Shown here in pieces: positions 1-7,212 of a stretch of 15,381 nucleotides of DNA; within the stretch, counting starts at the first letter, position 1, and every line of letters starts with the position of its first letter. Origin of the DNA: an uncultured Gammaproteobacteria bacterium (lineage in GTDB: Bacteria > Pseudomonadota > Gammaproteobacteria > Pseudomonadales > Pseudohongiellaceae); contig CAISYX010000309.1 of the NCBI GenBank assembly GCA_903889815.1, forward strand, positions 1 through 15,381, given 5' to 3'. Position numbers and translations under genes: made by a program. A model generated the notes under the pieces. The model was not told the origin of the DNA. It worked only from the letters and a program-made list of their open reading frames with translations, and made no database searches.

Positions 1-142
1 CAGAAGGGCGAATCAGGATCTGGGGAACTGAGGTCGCGCTCCTGGTCCTCGATCGTCGGTCAGAAGCCGGGCCCGGCTTCTGACCGACGATCGAGGACCA
101 GGAGCGCGACCTCAGTTCCCCAGATCCTGATTCGCCCTTCTG
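1..142. repeat. Perfect loopless inverted repeat (2 x 71 bp) at the window edge
   Basis: Bases 1-71 are the exact reverse complement of 72-142. The centre lies between 71 and 72, inside CCGGGCCCGG, and there is no spacer or mismatch. The palindrome is cut by the window edge, so 142 bp is a minimum length. The right arm holds the last 31 bases of the PQQ dehydrogenase gene (stop at 112-114), so the left arm is an inverted copy of a gene end and its 3' flank. Perfect spacerless palindromes this long are unstable in most bacteria, so a fold-back at a contig end is the simplest explanation. A real giant hairpin or a hairpin chromosome end is less likely. Treat 1-71 as doubtful sequence. Confidence 0.97.
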
Positions 143-2262
143 ATCACAAACGCCCGAATCGCCTCCACATCCCCCTCGCGCAGGCTCGCGGCGAAGGACA
201 CCATGCCGCGGTCGGCCAGGATGCCATCCACAACCACGGCGTTCCAGGCGGCTGTGTCCCCCAGACGCGCGCTCATGCGCAGGTCGGGGAACACGCCGGC
301 GCGGCTGCTCACCGCGTTGGTGCCGTGGCAGGCGCTGCAGACCTGCTCATAGGCGCGCTGGCCCTGGGCGATCACTTCGTTCGAGGCATTGGTCTGCGGC
401 AGCACGCGGGTGCCGGTGGTGGTCTCCGGCTGGGGTACGGGCTCCGTGGCCAGTGCGGCGGTGCCGCCCAGCTTGAACACCAGCAGGCGCGAGTTGTTGG
501 AGGATGCGGTGGTGGTCACCGAGAAGCCCGTCGGCACGCCGGAGTTGCCGCCGAACGCGGAGGGCGCGCCCACCATCAGGGCCAGGTACTGTTCGCCATT
601 GATGGCGTAGGTGGACGGGGCCGCCATCACGCCGGCCTGGGTCACGCCGGCCCACAGGCGCTCGCCGGTCTCATCGTGGTAAGCCACGAACTCGCCCGAA
701 CGGTTGCCCTGGAACACCAGGCCGCCGGCTGTCGCCAGCACGCCGGCGCCATCGGTGGTCACGGTGTGAGTTACGCGCCAGCGTTCGGTCTGGGTCACCG
801 GGTCCCAGGCCATCAGAAAGGCGGTATTGGTCGGACGCTGGGCGGCGCTGCGCACCAGGCCCGCGCCACGGGCGAAGTCGTTGCCGGTGTTCCAGCCAGT
901 GGGGTTCACCACAAACTCGCGGTCCGGGTAGTAACCGGCGAAGTTCTCGGTGACGGGAACGTAAACCAGGCCGGTGTTCTGGCTGAAGGCCATGGGATAC
1001 CAGTTATGCCCGCCCAGCGGGCCGGGAATCACGATGAAGCCGTTCTCGCTCAGCTCGTAGCGCGCATCGGGGTTCTCCACCGGGCGGCCGGTGGCGGGGT
1101 CGATGTGGGTGGCCCAGTTCACGTTGATGAAGTTCTCGGCGGAGATGAACTCGCCGGTGGCGGCGTCCAGCACGTAGAAGAAGCCGTTCTTGGGGGCCTG
1201 CATCACCACGCGGCGCTGGGCGCCCTCGATGGTGAGGTCGGCAATCATGATGGGCTGGGTGGCGGTGAAGTCCCAGGTCTCGCCCGGGGTGGTCTGGTAG
1301 TGCCACTTGTAGCTGCCATCGTCCGGGTCCAGCGCCACGATGGAGCTGAGGAACAGGTTGTCGCCGCCGCCGGGGCTGCGCAGGGCCTGATTCCAGGGCG
1401 AGCCGTTGCCCACCCCGATGTACATCAGGTCCAGCGTTGGGTCATAGGCGATGGCGTCCCACACGGTGCCGCCGCCGCCCAGGTTCCACCAGCTGCCATT
1501 CCAGGTGTTGGCAGCGGCGGCCATGATGTCGTTCTCGAAGCCGTCGGCGGGGTTGCCCGGCACGGTGTAGAAGCGCCAGGTCAGCTCGCCGGTGTTGGCA
1601 TCATAGGCGCTGACATAGCCGCGCACGCCGTATTCGGCGCCGCCGTTGCCGATCATCACCTGGCCCTTGATGACGCGGGGCGCGCCGGTGATGGTGTATT
1701 TCAGGGCCGGATCGAAGGTGGCGGTGGACCAGACCTGTTCGCCCGTGTTGGCATCCAGTGCCACCAGCCGGCCGTCCAGCGTGCCGACATAGACCTTGCC
1801 TTCCCAGTAGGCCACGCCCCGGTTCACCACGTCACAGCAGGCATCGGCGCCCTTGGCGCGGTCCACGGCAGCGTCCCAGCTCCACAGCGGCGCGCCGGTC
1901 AGTGCGTCGAAGGCCTTCACATTGCTCCACGCGGTGGACACGTAGATCTTGCCGTTCACCACGATGGGCGTCGCTTCCTGGGCGCGGCTGGTGTCGATGT
2001 CGGCAGACCAGGCCAGGCTGAGGCCGGCAACGGTGTCGCGGTTGATCTGGTCCAGCGGGCTGAAGCGCTGTTCGGTATAGGTGCGGCCGTGGGTCATCCA
2101 GTCGCCCGGAAAGGCATCGGCGTCGGTGATGCGCTGGGCATCCACCACGACATCGGCTACCGGGGCCGTGGTCTGCGCCCAGGCGCCGGGAAGGACAAGA
2201 CTCAGGCCAAGGCCAAGTGCCGGCAGGGCGCGGCGCAGGAACAGCGGGGACTTCGTGTGCAT
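112..2262 (-). CDS. PQQ-dependent quinohaemoprotein dehydrogenase (type II alcohol dehydrogenase-like), periplasmic
   Basis: Probable periplasmic alcohol oxidase that passes electrons from PQQ through its own haem c to the respiratory chain. The protein has 716 residues from the ATG at 2262. A Sec signal peptide ends near AWA-Q (cleavage about residue 29), and an eight-bladed propeller follows to about residue 600. Visible motifs are the vicinal disulfide CC (142-143), metal ligands Glu210 (GGAEYGVRG) and Asn286 (GNGSPWN), catalytic Asp331 (ETWDFTATQP) and Lys358 (APKNGFF). A C-terminal cytochrome c domain has CSACH at 642-646 and a likely axial Met687. The residue two after the catalytic Asp is Thr, not Asp, which argues for calcium rather than a lanthanide. 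The start was chosen because GAGAGG lies 8 nt upstream; an in-frame TTG at 2280 and ATG at 2268 are less well placed. The substrate cannot be read from the sequence. The 3' end lies inside the palindrome. Confidence 0.93.
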   Translation of the reverse strand: MHTKSPLFLRRALPALGLGLSLVLPGAWAQTTAPVADVVVDAQRITDADAFPGDWMTHGRTYTEQRFSPLDQINRDTVAGLSLAWSADIDTSRAQEATPIVVNGKIYVSTAWSNVKAFDALTGAPLWSWDAAVDRAKGADACCDVVNRGVAYWEGKVYVGTLDGRLVALDANTGEQVWSTATFDPALKYTITGAPRVIKGQVMIGNGGAEYGVRGYVSAYDANTGELTWRFYTVPGNPADGFENDIMAAAANTWNGSWWNLGGGGTVWDAIAYDPTLDLMYIGVGNGSPWNQALRSPGGGDNLFLSSIVALDPDDGSYKWHYQTTPGETWDFTATQPIMIADLTIEGAQRRVVMQAPKNGFFYVLDAATGEFISAENFINVNWATHIDPATGRPVENPDARYELSENGFIVIPGPLGGHNWYPMAFSQNTGLVYVPVTENFAGYYPDREFVVNPTGWNTGNDFARGAGLVRSAAQRPTNTAFLMAWDPVTQTERWRVTHTVTTDGAGVLATAGGLVFQGNRSGEFVAYHDETGERLWAGVTQAGVMAAPSTYAINGEQYLALMVGAPSAFGGNSGVPTGFSVTTTASSNNSRLLVFKLGGTAALATEPVPQPETTTGTRVLPQTNASNEVIAQGQRAYEQVCSACHGTNAVSSRAGVFPDLRMSARLGDTAAWNAVVVDGILADRGMVSFAASLREGDVEAIRAFVIRRANQDLGN

Positions 2263-2390
2263 GGGCATTACCTCTCGCAATGGGATGTTCGTCCGCGCAG
2301 TCAGGCGGCGGTGTTCTTCAGCAGACGGCGCGATTGAACCAGATCGCCGCGGCGCGCTCTACCCGATTTCGAAGAGTGCTGACTGAATTC
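2263..2390. other. Intergenic gap between the MATE and PQQ dehydrogenase genes
   Basis: This 128-bp spacer separates two minus-strand genes. It holds the GAGAGG ribosome-binding site of the dehydrogenase at about 2271-2276. I see no convincing intrinsic terminator for the upstream MATE gene and no clear promoter, so read-through from MATE into the dehydrogenase gene cannot be excluded. Confidence 0.5.
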
Positions 2391-3752
2391 TCAAATTCCT
2401 GCGTTGACGGCGGCCGGGGCGTCCAGCCGCAGCCGGAATTCGCGGCGCACCAGCACATAGCCGGCCACAGCCTGGGCGGTAACCGACAGGATCGACACGT
2501 ACCACACCTGGTTGATGTGGAAGCCGGGCTGGTACTTCAGGTACACCGCCAGGGGCAGGAACACCAGCACACGGATCATCGAACTGATCATGGCCGGGCG
2601 CGTATTGCCCAGACCCTGGAACACGCCCGAGCTGGAGAAGACGATGCCCTGGGCAATGAAATTCAGCGAGATCAGCTGCAGGAACACGGCGCCCACTTCG
2701 ATCACTTCGGCCTCGTCGGTGAAGGCCATCACCAGCAGCTCCGGTTTCCATTGCATTAGGATGGTCACCAGCAGCATCAGCGCGCTGCTGAGCATGACGC
2801 CCTTGAAGTAGGTCTCGCGCACACGGTCGTGGCGGCCGGCGCCGTAGTTCTGGCCGACGATGGGCCCCAGGGCGAAGGCGATGGCCATGGTGGGCATGAA
2901 GATGGACTGCATGATGCGCCCGCCGATGCTGAAGCCCGCCTGGGCCGCCGCGCCGAAGTCGGCGATCAGCCAGTACACTGCCGAGAAGTACACGAACAGC
3001 AGCAGCATCTCGCCACCGGCCGGCAGGCCGATATTGAACATCCGTGTCCAGATGTCCACGCGGGGTTTCCACAGCGTGGTCTCGAAGGACACGTATTTTT
3101 CGAGCTTGATGAAGTAGCCCGTCAGCAGCAGCACGCCCACGAGTACCGAGATCGAACTGGCCAGACCTGCGCCCATGACGCCCAGCGCCGGGCCGGGGCC
3201 CCAGCCGGCGATCAGGATGGGCGCAAGGAGCGTGTTGAGCAGCACAGTCAGTACCTGCACCACCATGCCGGGTTTCACCAGGCCGGTGGCGCGCAGGGAG
3301 GACGACATGGCCATCAGCGGAAACTGCAGGGCCATGCCGGGCAGGAACCAGTACAGGAAGATCACGCCCTCGCGCACCGCGCCTTCGTCGGACGCCACGC
3401 TGGTCATGTAGACATCCGCTGCCGCGTAGCCGCCCACCAGGGTCACCACGGCGAACAGGGCCGCCACCATCAGCGACTGGTTGAACACCAGATTGGCGTG
3501 CTCGCGGTCCTTGCGCCCCACAGCTTGGGAGATCATCGCCACGGCGCTCACCCCCAGAATCTGGGTCAGCGCCATGATCATGAACATCAGGGTGCCGCCC
3601 GCGCCCACCCCCGCCACCGAGTCGTCGCCCAGGGCCGCCACGAAGTAGAGGTCCACCAGCAGATAGAGCGTCTGGAAGATCATGCCGGCGGCCACGGGCG
3701 CGGCCATGGCAATGATGGTGCGGGGAATGGAGCCCTGGGTCAGGTCTTTCAT
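2391..3752 (-). CDS. MATE family multidrug/toxin exporter
   Basis: Probable inner-membrane antiporter of the multidrug and toxic compound extrusion family, expelling cationic or other small toxic molecules in exchange for Na+ or H+. The 453-residue length is typical, and hydrophobic stretches along the whole chain fit twelve helices in two halves. The N-terminus MKDLTQGSIPRTIIAMAAP followed by FQTLYLLVDLYFVAALG is the usual MATE opening, which fixes the start at the ATG at 3752. No Shine-Dalgarno sequence precedes it (the upstream bases are TTTCCTCTCCTC), so initiation may be weak or unusual; the open frame continues to a TTG at 3818. The gene lies 128 bp upstream of the PQQ dehydrogenase gene on the same strand and is divergent from the PAL-like gene. 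The exported substrate is unknown. Confidence 0.92.
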   Translation of the reverse strand: MKDLTQGSIPRTIIAMAAPVAAGMIFQTLYLLVDLYFVAALGDDSVAGVGAGGTLMFMIMALTQILGVSAVAMISQAVGRKDREHANLVFNQSLMVAALFAVVTLVGGYAAADVYMTSVASDEGAVREGVIFLYWFLPGMALQFPLMAMSSSLRATGLVKPGMVVQVLTVLLNTLLAPILIAGWGPGPALGVMGAGLASSISVLVGVLLLTGYFIKLEKYVSFETTLWKPRVDIWTRMFNIGLPAGGEMLLLFVYFSAVYWLIADFGAAAQAGFSIGGRIMQSIFMPTMAIAFALGPIVGQNYGAGRHDRVRETYFKGVMLSSALMLLVTILMQWKPELLVMAFTDEAEVIEVGAVFLQLISLNFIAQGIVFSSSGVFQGLGNTRPAMISSMIRVLVFLPLAVYLKYQPGFHINQVWYVSILSVTAQAVAGYVLVRREFRLRLDAPAAVNAGI

Positions 3753-3947
3753 GAGGAGAGGAAATCCGTGCAGCGTGGAAAGGCGGCGAGAATACCGACT
3801 GCCCCTCGGCGGCGGCAAGAAAATTCTCTTTCAAACCGGTGATTCCAGACAGATGGACACAAAAATGTGGACAGCCTGTTCGCGCCGCTTCCATACTCCG
3901 GCGCGCAGGACACTGACAACAACAAAAATACTGGAGTAACCCTGAAA
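3753..3947. promoter_or_regulatory. Divergent promoter region between the MATE and PAL-like genes
   Basis: This 195-bp gap is AT-richer than its neighbours. For the plus-strand gene a possible sigma-70 promoter is TGGACA (3868-3873), an 18-nt spacer and CATACT (3892-3897). A 7-bp perfect inverted repeat, CGCGCCG (3881-3887) and CGGCGCG (3899-3905), overlaps the -10 region and could be an operator or a 5' leader hairpin. The plus-strand ribosome-binding site is GGAG at 3933-3936. I found no convincing promoter for the minus-strand MATE gene. Promoter and operator calls are by eye only. Confidence 0.4.
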
Positions 3948-5147
3948 ATGAAAAACGCTGCTGCTCGCCTGACTGCGGGCTGCGCTCTGCTGGCCATGGC
4001 GGCTTTACCGCTCTTGACCCAGGCGCAGACCCTCACCGTTCCGCACATGCCCGAAGATGCTTCCGGCCCTGAAGTTCCCGCCGGCGTCGCGCAGTTCGCC
4101 GTCGACCCCTTCTGGCCCAAGCCGCTCCCCAACAACTGGATCATCGGCCAGGTGGCCGGCACGGCAGTGGATGCCGACGACAATGTCTGGATCATCCACC
4201 GGCCCTGGACGGTACAGGGCACCAATGCTGGCTCGACGCCGCTGCAAACCGTGCGCGACCAGAGCTGGGGACACGCGCCGCTGCAGTCGCTGTGCTGCAC
4301 CACGGCACCGGCCGTACTGGCCTTCGACCCGGAAGGCAATGTCATTCACGCCTGGGGCGCCAGCCCGACCAATGAGTACGAATGGTTCAACAGCGAACAT
4401 GGCATCCATGTCGATCACCTCGGCTTCGTCTGGGTGGCCGGCAATGGCACGGACGACCACCACATGCACAAGTTCACGAAGGAAGGCGAACTGGTGCTGA
4501 CTATCGGTGGCGTGGGCATGAACGAGGGCAGCAATGACACCGACTCGGTGAACCGTGCTGCCGTCATGGAAGTGGACCCCGAGAACAATGAGATCTACGT
4601 GGCCGACGGTTACGGCAATCGCCGTGTGATCGTCTTCAATGCCGAGACCGGGGCCTATCTGCGGCACTGGGGCGCCTATGGCGAACCGCCCATTGATGAG
4701 AACCCCGGTGTGTGGGACCCAAGTGCTCCGCCCAGCCGCACCTGGCGCACTCCTGTGCACGGTCTGGCCATCTCCGATGACGATCATATCTACATCAGCG
4801 ACCGCCCGAGCAATCGCATCCAGGTGTTCCGCAAGGATGGCACCTATGTGAGTGAGAGCATCCTGGCGTCCCAGACCTACGGCCCCGGCTCCACCTGGGA
4901 GATGGAGTTCGACCCGCTGGATACCGAGCAGCGCTTTGTCTACGTGCCCGATGGCACCAACAACGTGATCTGGACGCTGGATCGCCAGACTCTGGAGCCC
5001 GTGTATTCCTGGGGCACGGGCGGACGTCAGCCCGGCCAGTTCGACTGGGTGCACAACATGGACTTCGATTCCCAGGGCAATCTGTTCACGGGTGAAGTGC
5101 AGACCGGGCACAGGGTGCAGAAGTTCATTCGTCTGAACGGACGCTGA
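3948..5147 (+). CDS. Secreted NHL-repeat propeller, peptidyl-alpha-hydroxyglycine alpha-amidating lyase (PAL)-like
   Basis: This 399-residue protein has a Sec signal peptide (cleavage about residue 26) and a six-bladed NHL-type propeller. It aligns blade by blade with my memory of rat PAL, which splits peptidyl-alpha-hydroxyglycine into an amidated peptide and glyoxylate. Counterparts of the three zinc-binding histidines are His151 (EHGIHVD), His271 (VHGLAIS) and His369 (DWVHNMD). The catalytic Arg and Tyr correspond to Arg85 (IIHRPW) and Tyr222 (ADGYGNRR). The rat Met and calcium-binding Asp flanking the last His are Trp and Asn here, so the activity may differ. A vicinal CC sits at 116-117. 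The start at 3948 begins the signal peptide and has GGAG 11 nt upstream; the longer frame from 3867 lacks one. It precedes the redoxin gene by 4 nt. No PHM partner is visible, so the true substrate is open. Confidence 0.85.
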   Translation: MKNAAARLTAGCALLAMAALPLLTQAQTLTVPHMPEDASGPEVPAGVAQFAVDPFWPKPLPNNWIIGQVAGTAVDADDNVWIIHRPWTVQGTNAGSTPLQTVRDQSWGHAPLQSLCCTTAPAVLAFDPEGNVIHAWGASPTNEYEWFNSEHGIHVDHLGFVWVAGNGTDDHHMHKFTKEGELVLTIGGVGMNEGSNDTDSVNRAAVMEVDPENNEIYVADGYGNRRVIVFNAETGAYLRHWGAYGEPPIDENPGVWDPSAPPSRTWRTPVHGLAISDDDHIYISDRPSNRIQVFRKDGTYVSESILASQTYGPGSTWEMEFDPLDTEQRFVYVPDGTNNVIWTLDRQTLEPVYSWGTGGRQPGQFDWVHNMDFDSQGNLFTGEVQTGHRVQKFIRLNGR

Positions 5148-5151
5148 GACC

Positions 5152-5781
5152 ATGGCTGGCATTCACAGGATTGCCACTGGCCTCTTGCTGGCGCTGCTGT
5201 CGAGCGCTGGCGGGGGTGCTCATGCCGACGAGTTTCTGCGCACCATCAAGCACTTCAGTCTGGCGGACCAGATGCACATCTACCACACCCTGAGCGAGTA
5301 TGAGGACCGCGATTTTCTGGTGCTCTACATTCAGGGCAGTGGGTGTCCCATTGCCCGCAATTCAGTGCCGGCCTATCAGCAACTGTGGGAGCAGTATCGC
5401 AGCCGCAATGTCGCCTTCGTGATGCTGAACGTGTTCGTGCAGGACGACATGCACCGCATCCAGAAGGAAATCGAGATGATCGATATCCGCGTGCCGGTGC
5501 TCAAGGACGAGGATCAGACGGTGGCGTGGTCGCTGGGGGTGGAGCGCACGGCAGAGGTGTTCATCATCGAGCCGCGCACGCGGGAGGTGCTGTTTCGTGG
5601 ACCCATCAGCGACCAGTTCAGCTACGAGGTGCGGCACCTGGAAGCCAGAGAAGAGTATCTGGCCGATGCGCTGGAGACTCTGTATGCGGGCGGGAAGGTG
5701 GACATGAGCGAGGTGCCCGAGACCAGCGGCTGCCTGGTGGGCTACTTCCATCCGCGGGTAATGGCGCTGCGGGGGAACTGA
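5152..5781 (+). CDS. Secreted redoxin / thioredoxin-fold (AhpC-TSA-like) protein
   Basis: This 209-residue protein probably acts as a periplasmic thiol or peroxide redox protein. A signal peptide (about residues 1-25, ending AHA) precedes a thioredoxin fold. The active-site loop GSGCPIARNS has a single Cys65 in a CPxAR context, like a peroxiredoxin rather than a CxxC thioredoxin. A second cysteine, Cys194 in ETSGCLVGYF near the C-terminus, is a possible resolving residue. PVLKDEDQTVAWSLGVERTAEVFIIE (115-140 region) matches the central redoxin strands. The start codon lies 4 nt after the PAL-like stop and has no strong ribosome-binding site, so it is probably translationally coupled. The pairing suggests both proteins act on the same secreted substrate or cofactor, but that is inference. 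A strong terminator follows. Confidence 0.8.
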   Translation: MAGIHRIATGLLLALLSSAGGGAHADEFLRTIKHFSLADQMHIYHTLSEYEDRDFLVLYIQGSGCPIARNSVPAYQQLWEQYRSRNVAFVMLNVFVQDDMHRIQKEIEMIDIRVPVLKDEDQTVAWSLGVERTAEVFIIEPRTREVLFRGPISDQFSYEVRHLEAREEYLADALETLYAGGKVDMSEVPETSGCLVGYFHPRVMALRGN

Positions 5782-5805
5782 GCCCGTTCGGGCGCGGCAA
5801 ACGAC

Positions 5806-5856
5806 GAGGCAAGTGCCGCTTCTCGAACGTCGAGGAGCGGCACTGGCCTCTTTTTT
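5806..5856 (+). terminator. Intrinsic terminator of the PAL-like/redoxin operon
   Basis: The left stem GAGGC-A-AGTGCCGCT (5806-5820) pairs with AGCGGCACT-G-GCCTC (5836-5850). An inner stem, CTCGA (5822-5826) with TCGAG (5830-5834), closes a 3-nt loop. Six T residues follow at 5851-5856. Only an A/G mismatch and a T/G pair interrupt it. It lies between converging genes, but the minus-strand side lacks a T-run right after the stem, so it should work mainly for the plus-strand operon. Confidence 0.92.
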
Positions 5857-5866
5857 GGCGCCAGGA

Positions 5867-7138
5867 TCACAGTGCGAAAGTGTACCCGACGCTCAGAATG
5901 TCTTCCTTCAGAGACACATCCGCTTCGCCGCCGCCGAAGGGCATCGGGATGGAGCCCTTGCCGTTCACTTCTTCTTCCAGCGCGTGGGTGTAGGACACGG
6001 TCCATTCGCCGCCATTGGCCGTCTTCCAGCTGATGCCGGCGGACACGTGGTCTTCGATGGTGCCCGGGGCCAGGATGTTGAAGAAGGTCTCGGAGGACGG
6101 AATCGGTTGCTGGGCATGGCTCACGCCGGCGCGCAGAGTGATGGCATCGCTCCAGGCGTGCACCACGCCCAGCTTGACCACGCTGATGTCACGCCAGCCA
6201 AAGCCGCCGCCATTGTTGCTGCCCAGCGGGTTGCCCATCAGCAGGTTCGCCAGCGGGTTGCCCACGGACTTGACGTCGCTGTACTCGATGCGCTGCCAGT
6301 CACTGGCCACGGTCAGTGCGCCGGTGGCTGTCCAGGCCACACCCACCCCGTAGGAAGCCGGCACGTCGAAGCCGCCGCGCTCGGCAAACAGACCCTTGTA
6401 GCTGCCGAAGCGGCCCATTTCCACACGCGAGGAATACGTCGCGCCCAGCGTCAGTCCCGGGCTGACTTCCCCGGTCCAGCCGAGTTTCCAGCCCCAGCCG
6501 GTGGAGGAATCCACGCCCTTGTTGCTGACATCGGACGGCGAGGCCGAGAAGAAGGGATTGGCAAACGCCTGCACGCCTTTCATCTCGAAGCGCTGGTACG
6601 CGACAGTGGTGGCGATGCCGATGCTGTGGCGATCGTCCAGTTTCCACGCCAGCGAGGGCGTAATGAACAGCTGTTCAAGATTGACGCCCGCCGAACCTGC
6701 GGAGCCGAAGGGCGCGAAGGGGTTGCGGCCGTAGTCGGTGTTCATGCCGCCGTTCGCGTGCAGGGCGAAGCCGAAGGACAGCTGCTCGGAGAGCTGACGT
6801 ACATAGCCCAGTTCGGGAATCAGGAAGTTCTCGGTGTCATCGCCGCTGAAGCTGCCGTTGGCGCCCGCCCTGTTGCCGGAGATGCTGGCGCCACGGGAAG
6901 GCCGGAACCAGGCCGCGCCCAGATCCAGACGGTTGTTCAGGCCGGCCGTGCCTGCCGGATTGTTCGCTGCCGCCAGTCCGTCCTGGGGCAGGGCGATGCC
7001 GACGCCTGCCACTGCCTGTGCCCGCACGCCAAACCCGTGGGTGAAATAGCCATTGGTGGCCAGGGCGCTGCCGGGCAGTGCAATGCCGGCCAGCAACACG
7101 GAATACAGCAGGGGTGAGTGGCGAGAGGAACGTGACAC
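5867..7138 (-). CDS. FadL/OmpP1/TodX-type outer-membrane transport protein
   Basis: Probable 14-strand beta-barrel that lets hydrophobic molecules (long-chain fatty acids, hydrocarbons or aromatics) enter across the outer membrane. The 423-residue precursor has a signal peptide ending SALA (cleavage after residue 27). The mature N-terminus TNGYFTHGFG is the family hallmark, and NPAG at 60-63 is the conserved motif of the N-terminal plug. Later segments alternate aromatic and polar residues, and the chain ends SVGYTFAL, close to the usual C-terminal barrel signature. The start is a GTG at 7138 with AAGGAG 6 nt upstream; the open frame extends to 7279 but only this start gives a proper signal peptide. 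It is 74 bp downstream of the ADP-ribosylglycohydrolase-like gene and converges on the terminator. The substrate is not deducible. Confidence 0.93.
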   Translation of the reverse strand: MSRSSRHSPLLYSVLLAGIALPGSALATNGYFTHGFGVRAQAVAGVGIALPQDGLAAANNPAGTAGLNNRLDLGAAWFRPSRGASISGNRAGANGSFSGDDTENFLIPELGYVRQLSEQLSFGFALHANGGMNTDYGRNPFAPFGSAGSAGVNLEQLFITPSLAWKLDDRHSIGIATTVAYQRFEMKGVQAFANPFFSASPSDVSNKGVDSSTGWGWKLGWTGEVSPGLTLGATYSSRVEMGRFGSYKGLFAERGGFDVPASYGVGVAWTATGALTVASDWQRIEYSDVKSVGNPLANLLMGNPLGSNNGGGFGWRDISVVKLGVVHAWSDAITLRAGVSHAQQPIPSSETFFNILAPGTIEDHVSAGISWKTANGGEWTVSYTHALEEEVNGKGSIPMPFGGGEADVSLKEDILSVGYTFAL

Positions 7139-7160
7139 GGGGAACTCCTTGGGAACATGT

Positions 7161-7187
7161 AGTGAGAAGGCGCGCAGCTTACTCACT
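7161..7187 (-). promoter_or_regulatory. Inverted repeat in the leader of the FadL-type gene
   Basis: AGTGAG (7161-7166) and CTCACT (7182-7187) are perfect complements. An inner AAG/CTT pairing extends the stem with one bulged base. On the minus strand it lies just upstream of the AAGGAG ribosome-binding site of the porin gene. It could be an operator or a 5' leader hairpin; no regulator is indicated. Confidence 0.35.
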
Positions 7188-7192
7188 TGCCT

Positions 7193-7211
7193 GCGCGGGG
7201 TAAACCCGCGC
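7193..7211 (-). terminator. Hairpin just after the ADP-ribosylglycohydrolase-like gene
   Basis: GCGCGGG (7193-7199) and CCCGCGC (7205-7211) form a 7-bp GC stem with a 5-nt loop, one base beyond the minus-strand stop codon at 7213-7215. No T-run follows on either strand, so it would be a weak or Rho-assisted terminator, or an mRNA-end stabiliser, before the FadL-type gene. Confidence 0.4.
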
Positions 7212-7212
7212 G

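Noticed and set aside
61..82. The centre of the palindrome as a normal intrinsic terminator of the PQQ dehydrogenase gene
   Set aside because: There is no T-run, no loop, and the symmetry continues through 71 bp into the coding sequence, unlike any ordinary terminator.
1..142. Terminal inverted repeat of a transposon
   Set aside because: The arms are directly adjacent with nothing between them, there is no transposase, and one arm is ordinary gene sequence.
325..2337. A 670-codon open frame on the plus strand opposite the PQQ dehydrogenase gene
   Set aside because: Its translation is Gly/Ala/His/Val-rich with no domain or signal. It mirrors the codon bias of the well-supported minus-strand gene, so it is a GC-driven shadow.
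4005..5162. A 385-codon minus-strand frame opposite the PAL-like gene
   Set aside because: It is low-complexity in Val, Ala, His and Gly, has no recognisable motif, and lies entirely under a gene with conserved active-site residues.
5813..7117. A 434-codon plus-strand frame opposite the FadL-type gene
   Set aside because: It would begin inside the terminator hairpin and has no family features; the opposite strand has a clear signal peptide and FadL motifs.
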